The notes under the pieces are model-generated. The model had not been told where the DNA came from, did no database searches, and saw only the letters and a list, made by a program, of their open reading frames with translations. A DNA stretch of 64,000 nucleotides. Origin: 62-47 sp051954235 (GTDB lineage: Bacteria; Pseudomonadota; Alphaproteobacteria; Rhizobiales; Xanthobacteraceae). This document shows positions 9,345-19,130 of the stretch, piece after piece; position 1 is the stretch's first letter, and each line of letters begins with the position of its first letter. A program made the translations under genes and the position numbers. Location of the stretch: contig JBQCHY010000056.1 in NCBI GenBank assembly GCA_051954235.1, forward strand, positions 1 through 64,000, written 5' to 3'.

Positions 9345-10457
9345 TTAAGCTCTTTCGAGCACTTCATCATAAAGCTTCAGAAGCTTCGCTTCCTCCACAG
9401 TCCAATTATACTTACTTTCGACCGCGTGTCGACCACGCTCCCCCATATGTCGCGCCAGATTGGGATCATCGATCAATCTGTCAATTGCTGAAGCAATCTG
9501 TTCCGGGCTAAGAGGATCCACGCATATTCCACATTCGTTACCTTCGACAATTTTCCGCCAAAGCGGAAAATTCGAAGAAACAACTGGCAAACCCGCAGCC
9601 ATGTACTCGAACATCTTGATCGGTAGCGAATCAAGGTAGGCTGGCGTTGGATGAAGCGTGACAAGGCCTGCCATCGAGCGGTCCAGTACAGCCTTGATTC
9701 CTTCCCGCGAAAGGAAGCCGAGCTCATTGGTTCTAATCCAACCCGGCATTTGCTCCACTTCGGCCTTCACTTGCTTTTCGGAAAAGTCCCCAGCCAGATT
9801 GAGGCGCGCGCCCGACTTGGATGCTGCTATAGCCTCGACCGCCTGCTTGATGCCCCGAACCGCCGTAATGCTGCCGACGTAGCAGATTTCCTTCTCCTTG
9901 CGCACCCAAGGCGCATCCGGAGCAAGTTCATCAAGCAAAGGGAAGTTACTTATATTCACCGAATGAATGCCTAGATGCTCGAACTTATCACGAATTGTTG
10001 GCGTTGCAGCGATAACTGCATCGAAGCGTCGGCAGGCAAATTTCTCTAGAATGCTTGCTGCTCTGGAGATGGATCGCCTAGCAACAGGATGTAGATAAGT
10101 TTTGGAGAGAATCTGGCGCGGCAAATCCTCATGAGCATCGAAAATAACATGCTTGCCACGACGCTTGAGAGCGAGGCCGATGCCTAACAGTTCGGGATCG
10201 TGCAAATGATATAGATCAGCATCATGCGCAAATGCGGATTTCAAAACCCGACGAGTCGCACCAAGCATCCGGTCGATTCGACCATCTGAAGCACCCGTAT
10301 CGACAACACGAACACCATCTTTCACTTCGTCGCTCAATCCGTCAGCAACAATCAGCGTGACCTCATGTCCGGCTGCAGCAGTGCTTCGGCACATCTTCAG
10401 AAAGATGCGAACATCATAGCGAGGATGAACAGAAGTCAGATGTACAATGCGAGCCAC
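9345..10457 (-). CDS. Family 4 glycosyltransferase
   Basis: 370 residues from GTG 10457, preceded by a GGG-containing ribosome site. GT-B fold: an N-terminal Rossmann-like half (Tyr-His-Leu-His-Asp-Pro-Glu-Leu near residue 83, a common GT4 signature) and a C-terminal donor-binding half with Lys-Met-Phe-Glu-Tyr-Met-Ala-Ala-Gly-Leu-Pro-Val-Val, which supplies the Glu residues of the EX7E motif. It adds a sugar to the lipid-linked repeat unit at the cytoplasmic membrane face. It is last in a minus-strand run with a second GT4 and amidotransferases. Donor and linkage cannot be assigned. A dead IS3 ends five bases past its stop codon. Confidence 0.9.
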   Translation of the reverse strand: MARIVHLTSVHPRYDVRIFLKMCRSTAAAGHEVTLIVADGLSDEVKDGVRVVDTGASDGRIDRMLGATRRVLKSAFAHDADLYHLHDPELLGIGLALKRRGKHVIFDAHEDLPRQILSKTYLHPVARRSISRAASILEKFACRRFDAVIAATPTIRDKFEHLGIHSVNISNFPLLDELAPDAPWVRKEKEICYVGSITAVRGIKQAVEAIAASKSGARLNLAGDFSEKQVKAEVEQMPGWIRTNELGFLSREGIKAVLDRSMAGLVTLHPTPAYLDSLPIKMFEYMAAGLPVVSSNFPLWRKIVEGNECGICVDPLSPEQIASAIDRLIDDPNLARHMGERGRHAVESKYNWTVEEAKLLKLYDEVLERA

Positions 10458-10555
10458 TTGAAACCCTACCGCCTGACTAATGTACTCACGTTATCGAAAT
10501 CTACCATGAGACATATCGCTGCCACCTAGAAATCGGGCGTGTAACGGCGCTCCGA

Positions 10556-11818
10556 TCAAGATGAGCATCGGCTATTAAAAGTCGAGTCCTGAAACAACAG
10601 CTGAAGGTAGTTTTCGGCCAGAACTTTATAATTTCGGTTGCGCAACAGCCAAACTCGCCCAGCATCCCCCATCGCGACGCGAATTTTGGTTGGCATATCG
10701 ACGTAGCGCAGAATTTCTGTGCGCAGCGCCTCTACATCGCCAGTGGGAACGAAACTCCCGCACCCCGCTTCATCGATCATTGAAGGATAACCCGAATAGG
10801 ATGCAACTATCGGCTTGCCCGAAAGCATATAATCGATCACTTTATTAAGGGATTGGCCGTATTTCCAGATTTTTGATGTATGCGTCGAAAAATATAGCAG
10901 ATCGCTGCGCGTCAACACCGCCTGAACCATAGTCTTTCTGACCGCAGGAGCGAAAGTGATGTTTGGCAAATCGGCGCAGAGTTCCTGATACTTAGTCTTA
11001 AGATCTCCGTTTCCTACAATCAGAAAATGGATGTTCGAATATCCTTGTAGGGCGCGAGCGCAAGCCAATAGAGTATCAAGTGCATTCGTAATGCCGATAG
11101 ACCCAGCATGGCAGACAACGAACTTGTCTCGAGGTATGTATCTGGCTTCATAGTCGGATTCCAGCGGTTCGGCGGCCGCCAGCGACACTTCGTCTACACC
11201 CATCGGAATACAATGAACCGTTCGTCTTTGACCGAGAACCTCGGCAACATGGCTTCCGAGGTTGGGCATTGTTCCGACGATCACGTCCGCATGACGATAA
11301 CCCAAACGCTCGATCAGTCCTAAGCCAATAACAAAAGGGTTACGCTTGCCGTAACCTCCCTCCTCTGTCATCGTTAAGGGCCAAATGTCGCGAATCTCAA
11401 ATACGAGACGACATCCGTGCCGAACGCGTAGAAGAAATCCGTTTACGATGGTCAACAGTGACAGACTCGACACGATCACCACATCGGGACGGCCAAATTG
11501 CTGCTTTGGAAGGCGCCATAGGCGCCATTCAAAGTCGAGCCAGCTCAGGATCCGACGTAACGATTTGGCGGCTCCATATTTGAGCGTCTTTACCCAGCAG
11601 ACTTCGACGCCATCGATGATATCAATGTGATGGCTTCCCTCGAACTGCGGCGCGGTCACCAAATGGTTTGAATCCGACGTCAGGATAACGCCGCGGTGCC
11701 CCATACGCACGAACTCGCGCATGATGAGAAACCCTCGCGCGCCGACCGATCCAGACATCGGCGGCACAGCGTATTTGGAGACGTACCAGATATTCGCGGG
11801 CAAGTCCTTACGCCTCAT
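10556..11818 (-). CDS. Family 4 glycosyltransferase (WbuB-like)
   Basis: 420 residues from ATG 11818, which overlaps the end of the upstream amidotransferase by 11 bases; a longer frame from 11881 would overlap far more and adds an unconserved segment. The N-terminus (Ala-Asn-Ile-Trp-Tyr-Val-Ser-Lys-Tyr) and the Gly-Ala-Arg-Gly-Phe segment match WbuB/WcaI-type GT4 enzymes. The donor-site motif near the C-terminus reads Lys-Val-Ile-Asp-Tyr-Met-Leu-Ser-Gly-Lys-Pro-Ile-Val. WbuB-type enzymes often transfer N-acetylated 6-deoxy-amino sugars, consistent with the linked amidotransferase, but specificity is inferred from context. Translational coupling with the upstream gene is likely. Confidence 0.88.
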   Translation of the reverse strand: MRRKDLPANIWYVSKYAVPPMSGSVGARGFLIMREFVRMGHRGVILTSDSNHLVTAPQFEGSHHIDIIDGVEVCWVKTLKYGAAKSLRRILSWLDFEWRLWRLPKQQFGRPDVVIVSSLSLLTIVNGFLLRVRHGCRLVFEIRDIWPLTMTEEGGYGKRNPFVIGLGLIERLGYRHADVIVGTMPNLGSHVAEVLGQRRTVHCIPMGVDEVSLAAAEPLESDYEARYIPRDKFVVCHAGSIGITNALDTLLACARALQGYSNIHFLIVGNGDLKTKYQELCADLPNITFAPAVRKTMVQAVLTRSDLLYFSTHTSKIWKYGQSLNKVIDYMLSGKPIVASYSGYPSMIDEAGCGSFVPTGDVEALRTEILRYVDMPTKIRVAMGDAGRVWLLRNRNYKVLAENYLQLLFQDSTFNSRCSS

Positions 11819-13628
11819 ACATTCGCGGAACAGAATTGACGACGCGGATGACTTCGGAAAAATCCAGACCCACCGCGTCAAGATACCATTTTATATTTGG
11901 GTAACGTGGCCGGTTCTCATCTTGAATTAACGCCATCGCTTCTTGACGGGTCATCTGTCCCTCACGGATCTGATTACTGCGGAACGTATCATGCTCCGTA
12001 AATCCCGCGATCGTGTAATAGATATAGTTATAAAAAGCAGCGGTTCCATCACCGATGCGCCAAGTTGTAGATGTGTCGGGAGCTTTCTCCCAATCGTATC
12101 TTGCAAGACACTGATCTACGATCCGTTCGTCCCATGTCCAGTAATCGAAGATATGAAAATAGTCAGACTTCTCCGCAAAACTGCGGTAGTACTCGCCCGA
12201 GAAAGTATCCCATAGCGAGCTGTTGAAATAGCTTGGACTTTGTAACATCGCCTTGAGACGTAGGTACTGATAGCGCAATTGTTTCATCCCGCCACTGATG
12301 TAAACACGCTCTTCCGCAAAATCCGGTGGCACACCGAGAAACCCTGCCTTGAAATGCGTGACTTCGAGCGGATTGACACCCCAGAGATTCAGCGTAATTC
12401 CCGTCTGGCGCTTGACGGTTTCAACATGGCGGAAAAAATGCTTGTCGCCGGCGGTCAATATGCTGACCATGCCGAGATTGGGTGACTTCAACCAAGCGCG
12501 AAGGTTCATCGCGATGTTCTCGCGCTTCTTGGCAATATCATCGGCGACAATGATATTTTCAACGCCCAGCTCTGCCGACATTCGGCTGATATTTCGCCGC
12601 CCAAGGTCTGTTACCATACCCCAATCATACGTATAGGTCACAGGCTTCATTCGAAGCTCGTTAACGATCAAATGTAGTGCGTAGCAGCTGTCACGACCTC
12701 CTGAAAAAGGAACTACACAATCGTTACCGAACTTACGGCGGAACGGCTCTACCAAGGCAAACAACTGTTCTTTCGGTTTCGGCTTATTGCGCGGCTTATA
12801 GTGAAGGCAATAATTGCAAACACCCTCTTCGTTGAATCGGATGAAGGGCATGGTTTCCGGTAACACACATCGCGTGCAACGACGCAGTTGTGGCTGAGGA
12901 TATACGAGAAGCTTTTCTTCCGACGACGAAAGTGTGAGCGGCGGTATGAGATTGGCACGATGTCCGGCTTTATTGACGATGACATAGTCACCAGTTGACA
13001 CCGGAATATCGAGAACAACTGCATCACGCTTAATCTGCCTAATTTCCTCGCACTTCAATTCGGTCAATGGAAACTCTTCAGAGGAGAAATACGTTGCCGC
13101 TGACTTCTTACCGATATAGAGGCTACCATTATTGGAGAATAGGCAAAGCTTCCCCAACCTCGGCAGCGCAAGCGCGCAAGCGACAACACCGACGCATAAA
13201 TCAAGCACTCGAGCAGGAATATCCTCAACACGGCCGCCCTGCGCCAGATGCAGAGCAGCGATCGCGGGAATCACTTCGGTATCGATTTGCAGCTCTGGGA
13301 CCTTGCCTATCTTGTTCCAGATTGACTCGTGATTAACAATGATGCCGTTGTGCAAGACGCAGACATCCTCGCGAAGTACCGGCTGATTGTCATTAAGACC
13401 ATTAGTAATCAGCCGGCTGTGGCCCATCACAACGCTAGTCACATAGGGACGCGATTCGCTCAGTAGGCGAGAGATGGGATAGTCAGCTCGGTGCACCTGA
13501 TAGATGCCATCCTGCCAGAACAGCAGCCCACTGGAATCTTTGCCGCGCTGCTGGGCGTGCGTAGCCAACCTTACGAGGTCGTCCTTCACCGACGAATCCG
13601 CCGAGATTATCCCAAAAATTCCACACAT
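11808..13628 (-). CDS. Fusion of class II glutamine amidotransferase with WbpG/PseA-type N-acetyl sugar amidotransferase
   Basis: 606 residues. Residues 1 to about 240 are an Ntn-type glutaminase: Cys2 nucleophile straight after Met, Gly-His-Ser-Arg (Arg72), His-Asn-Gly-Ile-Ile (Asn94, Gly95) and Asp117. Residues about 245-606 match WbpG-type sugar amidotransferases: a Cys4 cluster (Cys251, 254, 271, 274), the PP-loop Ser-Gly-Gly-Arg-Asp-Ser at 309-314, and the conserved Asn-Leu-Trp-Gly-Val-Asn-Pro block. WbpG proteins convert an acetamido sugar to an acetamidino sugar and usually take ammonia from a separate HisH-like class I glutaminase with a HisF-like partner. Here a class II domain is fused on and no hisH/hisF-like gene is seen nearby, so the protein probably supplies its own ammonia. 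Followed by a GT4 with overlap. Confidence 0.88.
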   Translation of the reverse strand: MCGIFGIISADSSVKDDLVRLATHAQQRGKDSSGLLFWQDGIYQVHRADYPISRLLSESRPYVTSVVMGHSRLITNGLNDNQPVLREDVCVLHNGIIVNHESIWNKIGKVPELQIDTEVIPAIAALHLAQGGRVEDIPARVLDLCVGVVACALALPRLGKLCLFSNNGSLYIGKKSAATYFSSEEFPLTELKCEEIRQIKRDAVVLDIPVSTGDYVIVNKAGHRANLIPPLTLSSSEEKLLVYPQPQLRRCTRCVLPETMPFIRFNEEGVCNYCLHYKPRNKPKPKEQLFALVEPFRRKFGNDCVVPFSGGRDSCYALHLIVNELRMKPVTYTYDWGMVTDLGRRNISRMSAELGVENIIVADDIAKKRENIAMNLRAWLKSPNLGMVSILTAGDKHFFRHVETVKRQTGITLNLWGVNPLEVTHFKAGFLGVPPDFAEERVYISGGMKQLRYQYLRLKAMLQSPSYFNSSLWDTFSGEYYRSFAEKSDYFHIFDYWTWDERIVDQCLARYDWEKAPDTSTTWRIGDGTAAFYNYIYYTIAGFTEHDTFRSNQIREGQMTRQEAMALIQDENRPRYPNIKWYLDAVGLDFSEVIRVVNSVPRMYEA

Positions 13629-13882
13629 CGTTCGGTTCCTACAAAGCAGCTCTGTAATTCAAATCCATCATCTAGGCGTATCCTACGCCGTCTTGCTCTT
13701 GGGTACCCAGGCATTTAACTGCTTATTCATCATGACACTCAACCTCACAGGTAAGACGACCAACCGCTTCCGGCGATCGCACGAATTCTGTCGACAAATA
13801 CTTTGGTTCCGACAACGAATCGCCAGTGCGACCTCGGTTTGGTCAACAAAACCGGCAACGCCAAAAACACCCGAGGAACCGT

Positions 13883-15181
13883 TCACCCTTCGATTCTGAC
13901 GTAAGCACCGTCGGGGGGCGACCGAATGCGATCGCGCGACGTCAAATTTTTAGGGCTACCGTCATTCCCAGTCTGTCGATGATCAATCGAATCGACACTC
14001 TGAACCCGCCGATTCAAAAGAACCCCCCAACCTAAACCGATCACCGACCAGAAAACCGGGGCGGAAAAAGTAATCAAGAGCAATGAGAATGTGTTCAAAT
14101 AGAGCGCAAAGCGCGCCATGGGTACATCGTGATTAAAGAGCCGAATAATCGACTTACCGAACGCAACTAAGGCCAGTCCGTAGTATAGAACAAACCCGAA
14201 GTATCCATATGTCACCCATGCCGATAGCGCATTGTGAGCATATTCTCCTGCTCCGGTCAGTCGGTCGCCCCCGAATAATCCGGATAGCGGATTTTGGACA
14301 ATTTGCTCCCACGCTATCCCGCTCAGTTCTTGTCGAGCATTCCACGAGGTTGAGTTACCGAGATCGAAGATTTCAAGCTGGCGGGATGCTAAGAGCATAT
14401 CGAAGCTGAGAAATAGAATCGCCGACGCGCAGCCCCCCAAGAGAACTAAAAACAAAAGATTAGTACTCCTTCTCAGAGAAAGGAGGGCTTCAAGCACGAC
14501 AACGCAGAATATGAAACCAAAAAGCTCAGCGCGGGCAGCTGCAAGAAAGACAATGCAAGCACATGGCAGGATAACAAGAACTCTAAAATATACCGTACCG
14601 ATGAAAGATAGGGCCAGCAAAGCTGTCAATGTTATGGACCTGGAAAATCCTTGATAAGAAGCGGTATTCAAATTGCTAAAATATCGGCTGGGGTCGAAGC
14701 TTAGCCATTGATAATCAGTGAAGTAAGCGGTCAACAGACTCATCAGGGCTAGAAATACCCATATCGCGGCCCTAAACTTACGTGAATTCTCACTCATGTA
14801 TGCGCCGATAGACAGAAGCGCAAACAAGGATACGACTAGTACCAAGCTATCGGAAACGGCCGCGATTGCCACATTCGCGGGCTCCGTTTGGGAGCCCATC
14901 CAAAACGTCCACACAATACAATAGACCAAAAAAATCATTATGAATCCAGCAAACGCCTCGTTCAGCGCCAAGCTGATCCACTTCGACAAGAATACAGTCG
15001 AGAATAGTAGCGAAATAAGTATCGATATCTCGACATTTGACCCGCTATCAACTTCAATTAGTTGAGCAGCTCTGGCCAGATTCCACAAATAAAATCCGGG
15101 GAAAAGCAATATAAATCCGATATTCGCGACTCGGTTTGCCAAAACCCGACTGCTTTCTTTCCACGAGACACTTCGTTTCAT
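13883..15181 (-). CDS. O-antigen polymerase-like membrane protein (Wzy)
   Basis: 432 residues, about eleven membrane helices, rich in Phe/Leu. A periplasmic loop with Ser-Trp-Asn-Ala-Arg-Gln and, further on, Tyr-Ala-His-Asn-Ala (His about residue 316) matches the O-antigen polymerase/ligase superfamily. It sits between the WbpG-type fusion and an AsnB-like gene in the minus-strand run, so it is a good candidate for the polymerase of the repeat unit built here. Two other proteins of this superfamily occur at 6.96 and 31.35 kb. Wzy proteins are too divergent for assignment by sequence alone. Confidence 0.8.
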   Translation of the reverse strand: MKRSVSWKESSRVLANRVANIGFILLFPGFYLWNLARAAQLIEVDSGSNVEISILISLLFSTVFLSKWISLALNEAFAGFIMIFLVYCIVWTFWMGSQTEPANVAIAAVSDSLVLVVSLFALLSIGAYMSENSRKFRAAIWVFLALMSLLTAYFTDYQWLSFDPSRYFSNLNTASYQGFSRSITLTALLALSFIGTVYFRVLVILPCACIVFLAAARAELFGFIFCVVVLEALLSLRRSTNLLFLVLLGGCASAILFLSFDMLLASRQLEIFDLGNSTSWNARQELSGIAWEQIVQNPLSGLFGGDRLTGAGEYAHNALSAWVTYGYFGFVLYYGLALVAFGKSIIRLFNHDVPMARFALYLNTFSLLLITFSAPVFWSVIGLGWGVLLNRRVQSVDSIDHRQTGNDGSPKNLTSRDRIRSPPDGAYVRIEG

Positions 15182-15232
15182 CGTAGTGCGAAGCCACAGC
15201 GAGACATTCGGAGGTCAGAACTTGTCTTGGAG

Positions 15233-17170
15233 TTATACAGAATCCGCAGCGACAAGCTCTTCGAAGTTCTCCTCACCTATTCCTGTGTCGATATGAGCGC
15301 GATACCATCGAACATAGTTTACCCACCGCCAGATCTGCCAATTGAACGGCGCTCGATTAGTTACGATCCTATTAAACGACTCGAGAAGAGCGTCGGCGTT
15401 AATGAATGGAATGCTGGCGGCGTCCTGCAACCACTGCCGAATTACCGGGGTAATGCTTAGCAGCCAGTCCCGTTCAGGCGTTGCAAAGCCAATCTTATCA
15501 CGTCGATCCAGAACTACATCTGGTACAATGCCTCGCATAGCGGCCCGAAAGACACGCTTCGTTTCTCCGGCCTCTGATATTAGATAGCTCTCTGGGAGAG
15601 AGAACAGCAATTCCGCCATCGGATTGGTAAGAAATGGAACGCGGCTTTCAATCGAGAATGCCATCGAATTCCTGTCGCCGTGCCGGAGCAAATGTGGCAG
15701 ACCCCGCCGCTGGAGGCTGTCGGCGAGTTGTTCTACGACGCGCCGTCCTCTGTTGTCGCGCGATAGAGTTGGCCGCTTCTCCTGAAAGATGACCCCGGCA
15801 TCACGTAACAGATCGGTTTTGAGCCAGCCTGGTTGAAAATCGCGTCCAAGTACCTTGCGAGCCTGACGATACAGCCGGTCTGGAAAAACAGAGTGCCCGA
15901 GATACATCCACGCCTGACGATAAGAGCGACCGGGCCAGTTACCCCAATCCCGTGCAAAGCGGTGCATAGCGCCATATTGCCCACTTTCCAAGAGACTCAA
16001 CAAGCGCTGGCCTGGATAGCCATCATAACCGGCAAGAAGTTCGTCAGCCCCCTGTCCATCAAGGGTAACAGTTATACCATTCTCACGAGCTAGTTTGAAA
16101 ACACGATACTGCGCATAAATGCTTGTACTACCGAAAGGCTCACCCTGAGCCTTGATAAGCGCATCCAAATCCCGAATCAATTCACTAGCGTCCGCTTTGA
16201 CCTTATGCGGAATCGCGCCTGTTGTTTGGTTGACCAAATCAACCCATTTCTCCTCCGAGACCTTATCATCCTCGGCAATATAGCTAAACGTATGGATTGG
16301 TATTGAGGGATCGACATGGCGCATTGCACACACGACGGCGGAAGAATCGATCCCCCCCGACAACGCTGCTCCAAGTGGCACATCGCTCCTCAGATTCAGC
16401 CGGACGTTATAGAGAAATTGTTCACGGACAGCCTCTACTGCCTGACCAAAGGTAAACTTCGATACCTCTCGCGTCGGCGGGCGCCACCAGATCTCAGGCT
16501 GTGCTGATGTAGTCGAATCGATATCTACTTCAATAAGGGTTCCAGGCAATAGATGCCGCACGCCTTCCACAAAAGTGCGCTCCTGGCTATCATAATCGCC
16601 ATGTACCAGATAGTCGTAAGCACGCTGCAAATCTGGTCTCGCCCGTAAACCTCGCAGCTCCAGTAGGGCTGCCTGCTCCGAGGCGAATCGGAAACCGCTC
16701 TTGTCCCGATCATAGAACAAAGGCTTGATACCAAAAGCGTCGCGTACGCATGTCAACTTGTTGCTGCGGCGATTGTGAACAGCAAAGGCAAACATGCCCT
16801 CAAGCCGGGGCAGGCAAGATTTACCCCACTCGGCCCAGGCAGCCAGCAGAACCTCCGTGTCAGATTCCGAATAAAACTGACGCCCCGCAGCCCGCAACTC
16901 CTCACGTAGTTCGCGATAATTGTAGATCTCACCATTGAATACTATGGCCAACTGCTGATCCGGGCTCAGCATAGGCTGATGCCCTTTCTCGCTGAGATCA
17001 ATGATCGAAAGACGGTTCTGACCGACAGCCACAACGCCTCGCGCACATCTTGCGATCGCGTGCCCGCTATCGTCCGGGCCTCGATGGCGCAAGAGTGCTA
17101 GGGCCGAAAGGATGCGCCCCTTGACGGGAGCTTGGTCGTCACACCATAGCCCGCCAACGATCCCGCACAT
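15233..17170 (-). CDS. asnB: Asparagine synthase-like glutamine-dependent amidotransferase
   Basis: 645 residues from ATG 17170, preceded by a strong GAGGTGG site; an in-frame start at 17230 would hide the Met-Cys N-terminus needed for catalysis. Class II glutaminase domain with Cys2, Arg-His-Arg-Gly-Pro-Asp, Phe-Asn-Gly-Glu-Ile-Tyr-Asn, then the synthetase domain with PP-loop Ser-Gly-Gly-Ile-Asp-Ser-Ser near residue 271. Some AsnB-like enzymes in polysaccharide clusters are thought to amidate uronic acid carboxyls rather than aspartate. The window also makes amino-uronic acids (wbpA-B-D-E) and UDP-glucuronate, so a sugar acid is a plausible substrate, but plain asparagine synthesis cannot be excluded. 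Confidence 0.88.
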   Translation of the reverse strand: MCGIVGGLWCDDQAPVKGRILSALALLRHRGPDDSGHAIARCARGVVAVGQNRLSIIDLSEKGHQPMLSPDQQLAIVFNGEIYNYRELREELRAAGRQFYSESDTEVLLAAWAEWGKSCLPRLEGMFAFAVHNRRSNKLTCVRDAFGIKPLFYDRDKSGFRFASEQAALLELRGLRARPDLQRAYDYLVHGDYDSQERTFVEGVRHLLPGTLIEVDIDSTTSAQPEIWWRPPTREVSKFTFGQAVEAVREQFLYNVRLNLRSDVPLGAALSGGIDSSAVVCAMRHVDPSIPIHTFSYIAEDDKVSEEKWVDLVNQTTGAIPHKVKADASELIRDLDALIKAQGEPFGSTSIYAQYRVFKLARENGITVTLDGQGADELLAGYDGYPGQRLLSLLESGQYGAMHRFARDWGNWPGRSYRQAWMYLGHSVFPDRLYRQARKVLGRDFQPGWLKTDLLRDAGVIFQEKRPTLSRDNRGRRVVEQLADSLQRRGLPHLLRHGDRNSMAFSIESRVPFLTNPMAELLFSLPESYLISEAGETKRVFRAAMRGIVPDVVLDRRDKIGFATPERDWLLSITPVIRQWLQDAASIPFINADALLESFNRIVTNRAPFNWQIWRWVNYVRWYRAHIDTGIGEENFEELVAADSV

Positions 17171-17311
17171 CGCCACCTCACTTTTTGTGCGACCGGCATT
17201 TTGGCGACATTCGACAGAATGCACCTGCATGAATGCGGTACCACAGCGGCGGTTGCTAACAGATAATTGAGAAAGTTTGCAAGCGCGAAACTCAAGAGGT
17301 CTGAAGGACCG

Positions 17312-18433
17312 CTAGCTGGGAACGAAAGGGGCTTTAGAGGCTCGAACCCCTCTTACGACAGCCCAAGCAATCCCGAAAAATAGTCCCAACAACAAAGCTG
17401 TTGGCACAACAATCAACATTTTTGGGAATATTTTCTTAGCCCGAGCTTCAGCCAGACTATATGAGACCGATTCAGCTTGGTCAGGCTTGCTTAACACGGA
17501 TCGCGCAAGGAGAGCACTCACCTGCGCTCGCGACACATCGTTCTTGAGAACGAATATTTCCTTCTGCATATCGCGCAGATGTGGGATATATGGATCGTCG
17601 TCCTTTCGGTTCTCCAGTATGTTAACTTGCTCTTCCAACGCCAGATATCCGTCGAAGTATTTCGGATAGCTCAAAGCAGGTTGAAGCTGTCGTTCAGGGG
17701 AAGCGGGCTGCTGAACGGTAGGGGCTGGGGCAAAGCGATCGATAGTGAGTGCCTGCGCCCGAAGTTCCAACGGTCGATCTAGACCAACCGAGCGCGCGAC
17801 CAACGCCTCTTTTCTTAATTTCGCGATATCATCGTGTTTCTCCGCCGCAACTTTTTCTCGTTCCGCCGCAATTAACACGTTAGTTCGCTTGATCCCCCAG
17901 GCCATCGCTTCTTCGTCTGCAGCCACGCGGCGCTCAATTTCTTCCCGGATCCCCACCGCGAGATCCCGACTTGCACGCTTCAGCGCATCTGACACAAAGG
18001 TATTTAGCCGTTCTTCGTTGTCGTATGTCGCCGTCATTTGCAAGCTGATGAAAGTTCGCGCTTCTCCTTGCTTTGCAGGATCACCTTCTTTGACCTTGAA
18101 ATCAACTCTAGCACCGGCGACACCTGCTTCTTTCTCCGCAAGCGCAAGGCGGTTCCGATCGGTGAGGTATTTGACGAACTCCCCAGCAAGTGCCTCCCGC
18201 GTATATCCAAAACGGCTAGCGGCCACCAAATCGGCATAATCGGCAAACTTTGCGCGCGTTAGGGGGGTGATCTCCACTTCCGCCCGATAGCTGGCAGGGA
18301 TTACGAAATAAACCACCAGGCCCATAACCAGAAAGAGTAACGTGACGACGCCGATCAGTCGTCGGCTCTTCCATGTCATATCCATCAGGTCGATAAGATC
18401 GAATTCTGCCCGTGCGGTCCCCTGCTCGCTCAT
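17312..18433 (-). CDS. Wzz-type chain-length determinant protein
   Basis: 373 residues from ATG 18433, with AGAGG upstream on the minus strand; a TTG at 18460 is less likely. One transmembrane helix near residues 25-45 is followed by a long periplasmic part with coiled-coil character (Glu/Lys/Ala-rich) and a second helix at about 340-360, the two-helix hairpin layout of polysaccharide co-polymerases. No Walker kinase domain is attached. It would set O-antigen chain length with one of the Wzy proteins. It heads the minus-strand run from 18.4 to 9.3 kb and faces the divergent dehydratase gene. Confidence 0.85.
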   Translation of the reverse strand: MSEQGTARAEFDLIDLMDMTWKSRRLIGVVTLLFLVMGLVVYFVIPASYRAEVEITPLTRAKFADYADLVAASRFGYTREALAGEFVKYLTDRNRLALAEKEAGVAGARVDFKVKEGDPAKQGEARTFISLQMTATYDNEERLNTFVSDALKRASRDLAVGIREEIERRVAADEEAMAWGIKRTNVLIAAEREKVAAEKHDDIAKLRKEALVARSVGLDRPLELRAQALTIDRFAPAPTVQQPASPERQLQPALSYPKYFDGYLALEEQVNILENRKDDDPYIPHLRDMQKEIFVLKNDVSRAQVSALLARSVLSKPDQAESVSYSLAEARAKKIFPKMLIVVPTALLLGLFFGIAWAVVRGVRASKAPFVPS

Positions 18434-19130
18434 AGCATCAAGCCTCTTATCAACGCGCAAAAGTACGAATTAACCAAACTCAGTTTGGTCCAAGTTTCCT
18501 TGACCGACGGTTTCGAGGGTATGACTGGGAAGAAAATGAATGCCAAGCGACAGAAACATAACTATCCCCTTTAAAACCAAAAACGTCTCCATACTGAGTA
18601 TCAACTTATCTTCGCCGACTACAGCGATCCAAAAGCGCCCAAAGCAATCGCATTTGCATCCACGTCGCGGCGTTGGCGAAGCTAAACTATTCACTCCGAG
18701 AAAACGCATAGCAGAGTGATTTTGAACTTCCAAGCTCCAAGTAAACCTCTCGAAAACGGCGGGATAATAGGTAACTGGATGCGAGGAGGTCTCTCACAAT
18801 ACCGAGGCGCACTCCGAAACATTGATCATACCCAGAATATGACAATGTCTCGATGCTGAAAGGGAACATACAAATATATCGTGCATCGATCTCAATACCG
18901 ATGTCCCTCAAAATCCTCGTCGGCCATGGAGGCGTGCGCAAGGTTCTGACGCCCAAGGATAGAACACCCTAGAATTGCATTCTAGAATCAATTCTTTAGT
19001 TGCGAAACAAGCCCTATTGGGAATCGGAGCTATCAGCCGTATCACTAATGCTTGCCTAAATCTCGAAACAGCATATTAGCGGGTATGAAAAGCCTATAGC
19101 TGATATCTGGATGGAATCGGAAGCATTCCT
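18434..19130. other. Divergent intergenic region
   Basis: About 700 bases between the chain-length gene (minus) and the dehydratase gene (plus). Short open frames exist on the minus strand at 18470-18956 but none has a recognisable product or convincing ribosome site. AT-rich; probably holds the promoters of both operons. No clear operator was recognised. Confidence 0.5.

Noticed and set aside
18470..18956. Small minus-strand frames upstream of the chain-length gene
   Set aside because: No recognisable product and no good ribosome site; treated as promoter region.
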